Assembly: GCF_032062245.1 (NCBI RefSeq)
Contig: NZ_DAMBQF010000002.1
Span: forward strand, 157,587 to 221,586
Source: Soonwooa sp032062245
GTDB lineage: Bacteria; Bacteroidota; Bacteroidia; Flavobacteriales; Weeksellaceae
Reading direction: 5' to 3'
DNA length: 64,000 nt
Shown: positions 25,092-33,135 of the stretch, in pieces
How positions within the stretch are numbered: the stretch's first letter is position 1
Layout: each line of letters opens with the position of its first letter
Translations under genes and position numbers: made by a program
Notes under the pieces: generated by a model
Database searches by the model: none
The model's input: the letters and a program-made list of their open reading frames with translations, nothing else
Told to the model about the DNA's origin: nothing

Positions 25092-27026
25092 ATGAGTCAA
25101 AAACAATATACAGCAAGTAGTATTCAGGCATTAGAAGGAATGGAGCACGTACGTATGCGTCCTTCGATGTACATTGGTGATGTGGGCACGAGAGGTCTTC
25201 ACCATTTGGTTTATGAAGTAGTGGACAACTCTATTGATGAGGCTTTGGCAGGTTATTGTGATACAATTACGGTAACCATCAAAGAAGGCAACGGAATCGA
25301 GGTGACCGATAACGGTCGTGGTATTCCGGTTGACTTTCACGAAAAGGAGCAAAAATCAGCTTTGGAGGTTGTAATGACCAAAATTGGAGCAGGAGGGAAG
25401 TTCGATAAAGATTCGTATAAAGTTTCGGGAGGTTTACATGGTGTTGGGGTATCGTGTGTTAACGCGCTTTCTAACGACATGATTACGACGGTTTTCCGTG
25501 ACGGAAATGTGTATCAACAACATTATCAAAGAGGAAAAGCTCTAGAAGATGTTAAGCAAGTAGGAAATACTGACAAGCGTGGAACAATGCAGTTCTTCCA
25601 GCCGGATGATACAATTTTCACTGATTTGGTTTACAATTACGATACATTAGCAAATCGTTTAAGAGAACTTTCTTATTTAAATAAAGGAATTAAAATCACT
25701 TTAACAGACGAAAGACAAGTTTTAGAAGATGGAAGTTTCAAATATGAAGTTTTCCATTCTGAAGGTGGTCTTAAAGAATTTGTTGAATATATCGATGGAA
25801 ATCGTGAATCGATAATGGAACACGTTATTTACATGGAAGGTGATCGAGAAGGGATTCCTGTAGAAGTGGCAATGCGTTATAACACGTCGTTTAATGAAAA
25901 CCTTCACTCGTATGTTAACAATATTAATACACATGAGGGAGGAACGCATTTAGCTGGTTTCCGTAGAGCATTAACAAGAACTTTGAAAAAATATGCTGAT
26001 GAACTTGGTTTACCAGCAAAAGAAAAAGTAGAAGTAACAGGAGATGACTTCCGTGAAGGACTTACAGCAGTTATTTCTGTTAAAGTTATGGAACCTCAAT
26101 TTGAAGGGCAAACGAAAACCAAATTAGGTAACTCAGAAGTTTCGGGTGCGGTTGATAAAATCGTTGGTGAAATGCTAACGAACTTCCTAGAAGAAAACCC
26201 ATCTGAAGCTAAAACAATCGTTCAGAAAGTTGTTTTGGCAGCAAAAGCACGTCAAGCAGCTAAGAAAGCGAGAGAAATGGTTCAACGTAAATCGCCAATG
26301 GGCGGTTCTGGACTTCCAGGAAAATTGTCAGATTGTTCTTCGAAAGATCCAGCAGAATCAGAATTATTCCTAGTGGAGGGAGATTCTGCGGGTGGAACAG
26401 CTAAACAAGGTCGTGACCGTCATTTCCAAGCTATTCTTCCTTTGAGAGGTAAAATTTTGAATGTTGAAAAATCGATGCTTCACAAAGTATATGACAACGA
26501 CGAAATCAAAAATATCTATACAGCATTAGGTGTAAGCGTGGGTACTGAGGAAGATTCAAAAGCTTTGAATTTAACAAAACTTCGTTATCATAAAATTGTG
26601 ATTATGACCGATGCCGATATCGATGGATCTCACATTTCGACGTTGATTTTGACATTCTTCTTTAGGTATATGAAAGAATTGATTGAGAATGGATATGTCT
26701 ATATCGCTCAACCACCTTTGTATTTGTTGAAAAAAGGTAACAAAAAAATCTACGCGTACAACGAAAAAGAACGTGAAGAAATTACGCTAGAAATGTCACC
26801 AGACGGAAAAGGAGTAGAAGTACAACGTTATAAGGGTCTTGGGGAAATGAATCCTGAACAGCTTTGGGATACAACGCTTAACCCAGAACACAGAACCCTG
26901 AAGCAAATCACTATTGAAAATGCTGTTGAAGCAGACAGTACATTTTCGATGTTGATGGGAGACGAAGTTCCACCAAGAAGAGAGTTTATTGAGAACAATG
27001 CAATCTATGCAAGAATTGATGCATAA
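25092..27026 (+). CDS. gyrB: DNA gyrase subunit B
   Basis: This 644-residue protein supplies the ATPase of gyrase, which introduces negative supercoils. The GHKL ATPase shows EVVDNSIDEALAGYC (about residues 40-54), VTDNGRGIPVD and GGLHGVGVSCVNALS. A transducer domain follows, then the TOPRIM domain with LVEGDSAGGTAKQGRDR (about 427-443) and MTDADIDGSHI near residue 506. It ends in the usual PRREFIENNA block. The length and the PMGGSGLPGKLSDC segment favour GyrB over ParE. It is not next to dnaA or recF, so this is not evidence of an origin. A terminator follows. Confidence 0.95.
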   Translation: MSQKQYTASSIQALEGMEHVRMRPSMYIGDVGTRGLHHLVYEVVDNSIDEALAGYCDTITVTIKEGNGIEVTDNGRGIPVDFHEKEQKSALEVVMTKIGAGGKFDKDSYKVSGGLHGVGVSCVNALSNDMITTVFRDGNVYQQHYQRGKALEDVKQVGNTDKRGTMQFFQPDDTIFTDLVYNYDTLANRLRELSYLNKGIKITLTDERQVLEDGSFKYEVFHSEGGLKEFVEYIDGNRESIMEHVIYMEGDREGIPVEVAMRYNTSFNENLHSYVNNINTHEGGTHLAGFRRALTRTLKKYADELGLPAKEKVEVTGDDFREGLTAVISVKVMEPQFEGQTKTKLGNSEVSGAVDKIVGEMLTNFLEENPSEAKTIVQKVVLAAKARQAAKKAREMVQRKSPMGGSGLPGKLSDCSSKDPAESELFLVEGDSAGGTAKQGRDRHFQAILPLRGKILNVEKSMLHKVYDNDEIKNIYTALGVSVGTEEDSKALNLTKLRYHKIVIMTDADIDGSHISTLILTFFFRYMKELIENGYVYIAQPPLYLLKKGNKKIYAYNEKEREEITLEMSPDGKGVEVQRYKGLGEMNPEQLWDTTLNPEHRTLKQITIENAVEADSTFSMLMGDEVPPRREFIENNAIYARIDA

Positions 27027-27056
27027 TTTTTCTTTTTAAATTTAAAATAAAACATT

Positions 27057-27084
27057 AAAACCTTCCTCTTTTGGAGGGTTTTTT
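27057..27084 (+). terminator. Terminator after gyrB
   Basis: AAAACCTTCC and GGAGGGTTTT form a stem with one G-T pair and a TCTTTT loop, followed by a T-run. Confidence 0.75.
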
Positions 27085-27110
27085 GCTATCAAAAAGCAAA
27101 ATTTTAATTT

Positions 27111-27914
27111 ATGAACTCATTAGTTGGAAGCTTAGTTTTAGGCTCGTTGGTGTTATTTAGCTGTTCAAAAAAGCAAACAACAGAGGTCAATATCCCTACG
27201 TTTGATAAAGATACCATTGCCGCAGAAGCAGCATTTAAGATGGATTCTATCAAAATTTCGGACTCGATAAAAGCTGGTACTAACCTAACTTTGGCTTATA
27301 ATAAGAGCGTTTTGCTATTTCCGACAATTACTAATAAAACGGTTTTGGATAGCATCTATGCACCAACATTATTAAAAACAAATGATTATTCTAAAACAGG
27401 TTTTGCAACGGCTTTCGAAGAAGATAAATCTAATTTTTATAAAGAAAGTAAACCAAAAGATTTTCAACCAGGATCGCATCAGACTTGGGACTCTCAATCG
27501 CACATGTCGGTGTTTTCTAACCAAGATGACATGTTAACAATTCGATATACAAACGGCGGTTTTTCAGGAGGTGCACATGGTTATTACAATGAACTTTATA
27601 AAGTTTTTGACCTTAAAAACAATAAAAGTATTCTACTTTCTGACATTGTCAAAAATCCAAAAGATAAAATTTGGAACCAGCTCTTGATGGACAGTTTTAC
27701 GAAAAATGATAAAGATGGTCAAAAAGATATGTTGTTAGAAAAAGTAATTCCACTTAATACCAATTTTTATTTTGGAAACAAGTCGATTACTTTTGTCTAT
27801 AACCAATACGAGATTACCGCTTATGCAGCGGGCGTAGTCTATATTACTTTAGATTATAAAGATATTAAAGACCAACTAAAACCTGAATTTTTACAACGTG
27901 TACGATTTAATTAA
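27111..27914 (+). CDS. DUF3298/RsiV-type lipoprotein
   Basis: This 267-residue lipoprotein has a signal ending in VLFSC (lipid Cys18). The mature part shows a DUF4163-like start (SVLLFPTITNKTVLDSI) and a DUF3298 domain with YTNGGFSGGAHGYYNELYKVFDLKNN (about 144-169), ending NQYEITAYAAGVVYITLDYKDI (about 229-250). These domains occur in the anti-sigma factor RsiV, where they bind lysozyme, and in many lipoproteins of unknown role. No sigma-factor gene is adjacent, so a regulatory job is not supported. It may be a peptidoglycan- or lysozyme-interacting surface protein, a family-level guess. The ATG at 27111 gives the complete lipoprotein signal. Confidence 0.8.
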   Translation: MNSLVGSLVLGSLVLFSCSKKQTTEVNIPTFDKDTIAAEAAFKMDSIKISDSIKAGTNLTLAYNKSVLLFPTITNKTVLDSIYAPTLLKTNDYSKTGFATAFEEDKSNFYKESKPKDFQPGSHQTWDSQSHMSVFSNQDDMLTIRYTNGGFSGGAHGYYNELYKVFDLKNNKSILLSDIVKNPKDKIWNQLLMDSFTKNDKDGQKDMLLEKVIPLNTNFYFGNKSITFVYNQYEITAYAAGVVYITLDYKDIKDQLKPEFLQRVRFN

Positions 27915-27932
27915 CAATTAATTAATAAAACG

Positions 27933-27941
27933 TATTTTTGC
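27933..27941 (+). promoter_or_regulatory. -7 element ahead of the lipid kinase gene
   Basis: TATTTTTGC occurs 47 bases before the kinase ATG and directly before a terminator hairpin, an order that would allow attenuation. No -33 TTG is visible, so confidence is modest. Confidence 0.45.
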
Positions 27942-27947
27942 AATATC

Positions 27948-27973
27948 AAAACTCCGAATTATCGGAGTTTTTT
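27948..27973 (+). terminator. Terminator between the DUF3298 and lipid kinase genes
   Basis: AAACTCCGA-ATTA-TCGGAGTTT is a perfect hairpin with a T-run. It lies between a likely promoter and the kinase ATG, so it may end the upstream transcript, attenuate the downstream one, or both. Confidence 0.8.
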
Positions 27974-27987
27974 ATTAGAATTTATCC

Positions 27988-28833
27988 ATGAAAACAGCTT
28001 ACATTATCAATCCTTTTTCAGCTAAAAAAAATTATAAAAGCTTTTTGACAGCTTTAGAATCGAGAGTTGAAAATCCTTTGGTTTTAGTTTCAAAATCGAT
28101 TGAAGACAGTTTTGATTTTATTAAACAAAATTGGAACGATGTTGATGTTTTTGTGGCAATCGGCGGCGATGGAACAATCTCTACGGTTGCAAGTAAATTG
28201 GTTAATTCTGATAAAATTTTGGCGGTTTTTCCAGCTGGTTCGGGTAATGGTTTTTCTAATGAAACTAATTTTTCTAAAAACATCGATTCTCTTTTAACAA
28301 AGCTAAAAAAGAAAGATTTCAAATTGGTGGATTCTTTCTCGGTGAATGGGAATTTGTCGATTAACGTTTCTGGCGTTGGTCTAGACGGTAACATTATCGA
28401 AGGATTCGAACATTCTGAACGTGGTTTTAGCAGTTACATCAAAATTACGGTAGAGAAGTATTTTAAATTTAAACCTATTCAAGTTAAGTTTGAAGAAAAA
28501 TACAAACAATTCGACGGCGAATATATGATGGTGAATGTCGCTAACAGTCGTCAATTCGGGAATAATGCCTACATTGCGCCACAAGCAGATATGTCGGACG
28601 GTAAAGTAGAAATCGCTTTGGTTAAGAAATTTCCGTTGCCTGCAGGACTTTCTTTTGCTTACAGAATGTTTACAAAAAGCTTAAAACCTGGAAAATATTT
28701 ACAATATATTTCTGCCTCCGAAATTTCTTTTACGGTGGATTCAGAAGCTTGGCATCTTGACGGTGAATATCACAAAATAAAATCGCCAGTTGAGATTAAA
28801 GTACTTCCTAAAAGTTTGAGAATTTTGGTTTAA
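27988..28833 (+). CDS. Diacylglycerol/sphingosine kinase-like lipid kinase (YegS/DagK family)
   Basis: This 281-residue protein has the lipid kinase catalytic fold. The nucleotide-binding motif VAIGGDGTISTVASKL appears at about residues 55-70 and FPAGSGNGFSNE at about 79-90. The second domain includes SINVSGVGLDGNIIEGFE (about 126-143) and the late acidic block EAWHLDGEYHKIKSP. Such enzymes phosphorylate diacylglycerol or related lipids at the cytoplasmic face of the membrane. The true substrate in this organism is unknown, and Bacteroidota sphingolipid metabolism is one candidate. It is transcribed alone. Confidence 0.87.
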   Translation: MKTAYIINPFSAKKNYKSFLTALESRVENPLVLVSKSIEDSFDFIKQNWNDVDVFVAIGGDGTISTVASKLVNSDKILAVFPAGSGNGFSNETNFSKNIDSLLTKLKKKDFKLVDSFSVNGNLSINVSGVGLDGNIIEGFEHSERGFSSYIKITVEKYFKFKPIQVKFEEKYKQFDGEYMMVNVANSRQFGNNAYIAPQADMSDGKVEIALVKKFPLPAGLSFAYRMFTKSLKPGKYLQYISASEISFTVDSEAWHLDGEYHKIKSPVEIKVLPKSLRILV

Positions 28834-28945
28834 ATTAAAAAAGTTATTTATTGATATTGAAGATTTTCGTTATTTATATTTTTTAGTGAAAAATTTAATG
28901 TTAAAACTTGGCGATCTAAAACTCAAAATTGAATTGATATTAATA

Positions 28946-28974
28946 TTGATTTGAATCGAAGACTGTATCTTTGA
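28946..28974 (+). promoter_or_regulatory. Promoter for the HD phosphohydrolase
   Basis: TTG at 28946-28948, a 17-base spacer and TATCTTTGA at 28966-28974 approximate the Bacteroidota consensus, 19 bases before the ATG. Confidence 0.6.
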
Positions 28975-28992
28975 GTCAAACAAAGCCTTTCT

Positions 28993-30207
28993 ATGCTTAA
29001 CAAACTCAAAATTATCAACGATCCGGTTCACGGTTTTATCAAGATTCCACACGAGATTCTTTATGATGTAATCGAACATCCTTATTTCCAGAGACTTCGC
29101 AGGATTTCTCAGACAGGATTGTTGTCGTTGGTTTTTCCGGGCGCCAAGCATACCAGATTTCATCATGCTTTGGGCGCGATGCATTTGATGTTTACAGCAC
29201 TAGAAACTTTGAAGTTAAAAGGCATTTCCATTTCCAAGGAAGAAGAAAAAGCGGCTTTGTTGGCGATTTTGTTGCACGATGTTGGACATGGACCATTTTC
29301 TCACGCGTTGGAAAATCGATTAATGGACAATTGGCACCATGAAAAGTTGTCCTTATTGTTAATGACAAAACTAAACGAAGAATTTTCGGGTGAGTTGACT
29401 TTAGCGATTGAGATGTTCAAAGGACAATACTCGCGCAAGTTTTTCAACCAATTGATTTCGTCGCAGTTGGATGTCGATCGTTTGGATTATCTAAAGCGAG
29501 ATAGCTTCTACACGGGCGTTTCGGAAGGTAATGTTAATACGCAGCGTATTATTTCCATGCTTAATGTGTCGAACGACGAGTTGGTCGTTGACTCCAAAGG
29601 AATTTATTCGGTAGAGAATTATTTAACAGCGAGAATGTTCATGTATTGGCAGGTTTATTACCACAAAACGGCGGCTTTGTCAGAACATCTGTTGGTGAAA
29701 ATTTTGGGAAGAGCAAAAAAGCTGGTTTCTGAAGGAACTTCTTTGGATGCGCCAAAATATTTAAAATATTTCTTAGAAAATCAGCATTTCGAAGAAGAGA
29801 ACGAACTCAACTTGAAAAACTTCACGATGTTGGATGATATGGACGTTTACCAAGCGATAAAATCGTGGACAGAATCAGACGATTTTGTGTTGTCTTATCT
29901 TTGTAAAGCTGTTATTTATCGTCATTTCCCGAAAACGATGTCATCATCACAATATTTTTCCAAGGATTTTATTCAGACCAAAATTCATAAGACCAATCAA
30001 CTTTTCGGTATCGATAATGGGAACGAGTTGGTGGATCAAATTTCGAGAAGTCTTTTGCCTTATGACACCGAAAAGCAACCAATATTTTTGTTAGACAAAT
30101 CGGGCAAAAAAATCAAATTGGAAGATTCCGAAAATCAGATTTTGTCGTCGTTTATCAATCAAGTCAATACAAAATATATTCTGTCTTTTCCTCGCGAAGT
30201 GATATAA
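28993..30207 (+). CDS. HD-domain phosphohydrolase (dGTPase/SAMHD1-like)
   Basis: This 404-residue cytoplasmic protein begins KIINDPVHGFIKIPHEILYDVIEHPYFQRL, a block typical of SAMHD1-like proteins. The metal-binding HD residues appear as HTRFHHALGAMHL (about residues 53-65), LLHDVGHGPFSHALE (about 93-107) and SQLDVDRLDYLKRD (about 157-170). Relatives hydrolyse dNTPs or other nucleotides. The precise substrate is not evident, but Bacteroidota carry it next to lpxD in several genomes I recall. GC-rich repeat D starts within 5 bases of its stop. Confidence 0.87.
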   Translation: MLNKLKIINDPVHGFIKIPHEILYDVIEHPYFQRLRRISQTGLLSLVFPGAKHTRFHHALGAMHLMFTALETLKLKGISISKEEEKAALLAILLHDVGHGPFSHALENRLMDNWHHEKLSLLLMTKLNEEFSGELTLAIEMFKGQYSRKFFNQLISSQLDVDRLDYLKRDSFYTGVSEGNVNTQRIISMLNVSNDELVVDSKGIYSVENYLTARMFMYWQVYYHKTAALSEHLLVKILGRAKKLVSEGTSLDAPKYLKYFLENQHFEEENELNLKNFTMLDDMDVYQAIKSWTESDDFVLSYLCKAVIYRHFPKTMSSSQYFSKDFIQTKIHKTNQLFGIDNGNELVDQISRSLLPYDTEKQPIFLLDKSGKKIKLEDSENQILSSFINQVNTKYILSFPREVI

Positions 30208-30210
30208 TAT

Positions 30211-30365
30211 TTGGGCAATCCCTTGCGGATTTCGCCTAGCTTTGCCGATGCTCAATCCGCAAGGTCGGGCTATCCTCTCTATCTTTAACTTGGCTGCTCG
30301 GACGGCTCCGCTGCGCTCCGCCGCCTCGCGCCAAGCCAAAGGATGCCGCATCTATCCCTATTGCA
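30211..30365 (+). repeat. GC-rich structured repeat, copy D
   Basis: It starts with TTTGGGCAATCCC right behind the stop codon of the HD gene. A perfect 11-bp stem (CCTTGCGGATT 30221-30231 with AATCCGCAAGG 30254-30264) is followed by GTCGGGCTATCC. A second stem pairs ATCTTT and TTGGC with GCCAA and AAAGGAT around the 31-nt shared block (30297-30327), and the element ends GCCGCATCTATCCCTA. It shares its core with copy C and its apical block with A and B. ATAATTAGAAAATT follows both A and D. Confidence 0.8.
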
Positions 30366-30692
30366 GAAATAATTAGAAAATTAAGTTTCCAAAATTTAAT
30401 AATATTTTAATTTCATTGACAATTCAAAAAAAAGATAGTCTAGAGTGGATTTTTCAGAAAATTAATGAAGAAAAAAATTATGTATTTGGAATAGTTTTTA
30501 ATTCAATAAAATCGAAAAATCACCAGTTTTAGTATGTATTACTAATCAGATTATCTGTGATAGAAAATTATTTAGAAAAAATTATCTTTCAAAAAAATGC
30601 AGAGAATTTAGGAGATTAAAAATATTTGACAAAATTGTAAAATGTTATCAAAAATGTAATGTGTAATTAAGAAATTGTTATCTTTGCACGAT
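30366..30692. other. AT-rich gap upstream of lpxD
   Basis: No clear gene is present. A 38-residue frame from a TTG at 30416 to a stop at 30532 has protein-like composition (KDSLEWIFQKINEEKNYVFG) and could be a remnant, but nothing supports it being expressed. TATCTTTGC at 30679-30687 may be the -7 box of lpxD, although it lies only 5 bases before the ATG. Confidence 0.4.
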
Positions 30693-31712
30693 ATGGAATT
30701 TACTGCAGAGCAAATTGCTAACTTTATAAATGGTAAAATCATCGGTGATAAAAATACAGTTATTACTGGGGTTTCTCCTATAGAAAATGGCCAAAGTGGT
30801 CATTTATCATTTGTAGCACAAGAGCGTTTTTCACATTTCATAGACACAACAGATTGTTCTGTACTTATCGTGTCACAAAATCTCTTGAAAGAAAATCACA
30901 CCTATTCACCAGTTATTATTGCGGTGGAAGATGCTTATCTTTCGTTTCAGATTTTGATGAATCTTTACAACGATCTTAAAAAGAAAAAGTCAGGCATCGA
31001 GCAGCCGTCTAGCGTTAGCCATTCTGCGGTAATTGGTGACGATGTGTACATCGGTGCATTTACTTATATTTCGGACAAGGCGGTTATCGGCGATAACTGT
31101 CAAATATATCCACAAGTCTACATCGGCAAAGGCGTTAAAATCGGAAAAAATTGCAAAATTGATTCTGGTGCGCGTATCTACGATGGTTGTGTGATTGGCG
31201 ATAATTGTATCATCCATTCTAACACAGTTATTGGTGGCGATGGTTTCGGATTCCAATTGAGCCCAGAAGGATTCAAAAAAATCCCTCAACTAGGAAATGT
31301 CATTTTGGAAGATGATGTGGAGATTGGTTCTAACTGTAGTATTGACCGCGCAACCATTGGTTCAACCGTAATTGGAAAAGGGACGAAAATTGATAATCTT
31401 ATTCAGATTGCTCATAACGTGAGAATCGGTCAGAATAACGTCATCGCTGCACAAGCTGGTATTGCCGGTTCAACAAAAATTGGAGATTGGAACCAAATCG
31501 GCGGTCAAGCTGGTATTGTTGGACATATCGAAATCGGGAACCAAGTTAAAATCCAAGCCCAAAGTGGCGTTAATAGTAGCGTGAAGGACAAAGAAGTTCT
31601 TTATGGTTCGCCAGCTATTCCTGCGGGAGATTATCGTAGAAGTTATGTGCATTTCAGAAACTTTGGCGATATTATAACGAGAATTAATAATTTAGAAAAT
31701 AACAAAAAATAA
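30693..31712 (+). CDS. lpxD: UDP-3-O-acylglucosamine N-acyltransferase
   Basis: This 339-residue trimeric left-handed beta-helix enzyme adds the second 3-hydroxyacyl chain in lipid A synthesis, using acyl-ACP. The N-terminal uridine-binding domain (MEFTAEQIANFINGKIIGD) leads into hexapeptide repeats (IGKGVKIGKNCKIDSGARI, VIGDNCIIHSNTVIG). GGDGFGFQLSPEGFKKIPQ and the catalytic-type histidine in IQIAHNVRIG are visible. The start at 30693 matches the family N-terminus; an earlier frame start at 30675 would add six unsupported residues. It opens the lipid A cluster (lpxD, lpxC/fabZ, lpxA). Confidence 0.95.
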   Translation: MEFTAEQIANFINGKIIGDKNTVITGVSPIENGQSGHLSFVAQERFSHFIDTTDCSVLIVSQNLLKENHTYSPVIIAVEDAYLSFQILMNLYNDLKKKKSGIEQPSSVSHSAVIGDDVYIGAFTYISDKAVIGDNCQIYPQVYIGKGVKIGKNCKIDSGARIYDGCVIGDNCIIHSNTVIGGDGFGFQLSPEGFKKIPQLGNVILEDDVEIGSNCSIDRATIGSTVIGKGTKIDNLIQIAHNVRIGQNNVIAAQAGIAGSTKIGDWNQIGGQAGIVGHIEIGNQVKIQAQSGVNSSVKDKEVLYGSPAIPAGDYRRSYVHFRNFGDIITRINNLENNKK

Positions 31713-31737
31713 AATTTGTTAAAAAAATATCTTTGCA

Positions 31738-33135
31738 ATGAGTGATAAACAAAAAACTATACAAGAAGAAATACATCTATCAGGTATAGGACTGCACACA
31801 GGAAAAGAAGTGAATCTTACCATGAAACCAGCTAAAGAAAATACTGGTTTTGTTTTCATAAGAACAGATTTGGAAGGTCGCCCACAAGTTGAAGCTGATG
31901 TTAATTATGTAACAACTACTGAACGTGGAACGACTTTAGAAAAATTAGGCGTTAAAATCCACACTTGCGAGCACCTTTTAGCGGCATTGGTTGGGATGGA
32001 TCTTGACAATGTAATTATGGAAATGGACAGTTCTGAACCACCAATTCTAGATGGATCTTCTAAGTTTTTTGTAGAAGCTATCGAAAAAGTTGGTGTTGAA
32101 GAGCAAAATGCAACAAGAGAATATCTTGTTATTAAAGAAGTTCTTAGTTATGTTGATCCTAATACGGGTTCAGAGATTACAATTATTCCGTCGGAGAATT
32201 ACGAAGTGACGACAATGGTAGATTTCGGGACTAAAGTTTTAGGAACTCAAAATGCGAGTTTAAAAAACCTTTCTGATTTTAAAGAAGAAATTGCTTCGGC
32301 AAGAACTTTTAGTTTTTTACATGAGCTTGAGCAATTGTTAGATCATAACCTTATCAAAGGTGGAGACATTAGCAATGCCATCGTTTATGTTGACAAAGAA
32401 TTAACACCACAAACAACAGAAAAACTGAAAGTAGCTTTCGGTAAAGAAGATGTTTCTATCCGTCCAAACGGTATTTTGGATAACTTAACACTTAACTATC
32501 CTAACGAAGCGGCACGTCACAAATTGCTTGACGTAATCGGCGATTTGGCTTTAGTTGGTGTTAAAATTAAAGGTCGCGTTATCGCTAACAAACCTGGACA
32601 TTTCGTAAACACACAGTTTGCGAAAAAACTTAACAGACAATGGAAACTTCAGAAGAAGAAAAATGTTCCAGATTTTGACTTAACAAAAGAACCAGTTTTC
32701 GATATTAATGGTATTATGAAGTTGATGCCTCATCGTCCGCCATTCTTATTGTTAGACAAGGTTTTAGAATTGTCAGATACGCACGTTGTTGGTCTTAAAA
32801 ATGTAACCATGAACGAACCTTTCTTCGTGGGACATTTTCCTAAAGAACCAGTTATGCCAGGCGTTTTGCAAGTAGAAGCTTTGGCGCAAGCTGGCGGAAT
32901 TTTAGTTTTGGCTAGCGTACCAGATCCAGAAAATTATTCGACATATTTTATTAAAATCGATAAAGTAAAATTCAAGAGAAAAGTTGTTCCAGGAGATACA
33001 CTTATCTTTAAAATTGAATTAATTGAACCAATAAGACGTGGTATTGTGCATATGCAAGGTTACGGTTATGTTGGCGATTCTGTTGCATTAGAAGCAGAAC
33101 TTATGGCACAAGTAGCAAGAAATAAAGTAGACTAA
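31738..33135 (+). CDS. lpxC: Bifunctional LpxC deacetylase / FabZ dehydratase
   Basis: This 465-residue protein joins two enzymes. Residues 1 to about 305 are UDP-3-O-acyl-GlcNAc deacetylase (GIGLHTGKEVNL, zinc-ligand region HTCEHLLAALVG, then RHKLLDVIGDLALVG), the committed step of lipid A synthesis. From about residue 315 the chain is a hotdog 3-hydroxyacyl-ACP dehydratase of fatty acid synthesis, with catalytic His in MPHRPPFLLLDKVLE and PGVLQVEALAQAGG. The LpxC/FabZ fusion is a known hallmark of Bacteroidota and couples lipid A to fatty acid supply. lpxA follows directly with no spacer. TATCTTTGC abuts the ATG. Confidence 0.96.
   Translation: MSDKQKTIQEEIHLSGIGLHTGKEVNLTMKPAKENTGFVFIRTDLEGRPQVEADVNYVTTTERGTTLEKLGVKIHTCEHLLAALVGMDLDNVIMEMDSSEPPILDGSSKFFVEAIEKVGVEEQNATREYLVIKEVLSYVDPNTGSEITIIPSENYEVTTMVDFGTKVLGTQNASLKNLSDFKEEIASARTFSFLHELEQLLDHNLIKGGDISNAIVYVDKELTPQTTEKLKVAFGKEDVSIRPNGILDNLTLNYPNEAARHKLLDVIGDLALVGVKIKGRVIANKPGHFVNTQFAKKLNRQWKLQKKKNVPDFDLTKEPVFDINGIMKLMPHRPPFLLLDKVLELSDTHVVGLKNVTMNEPFFVGHFPKEPVMPGVLQVEALAQAGGILVLASVPDPENYSTYFIKIDKVKFKRKVVPGDTLIFKIELIEPIRRGIVHMQGYGYVGDSVALEAELMAQVARNKVD

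Noticed and set aside
25092..27026. gyrB as a marker of the replication origin
   Set aside because: No dnaA, recF or DnaA-box cluster is nearby; gyrB is often away from the origin in this phylum.
30091..30351. 86-residue minus-strand frame
   Set aside because: It overlaps repeat copy D and the end of the HD gene in antisense; composition reflects the repeat.
31716..31737. Promoter directly before lpxC
   Set aside because: TATCTTTGC is present but the only TTG is about 10 bases away, too close, and the gene is likely cotranscribed with lpxD 25 bases upstream. It is kept only as part of the start-codon-abutting box observation.
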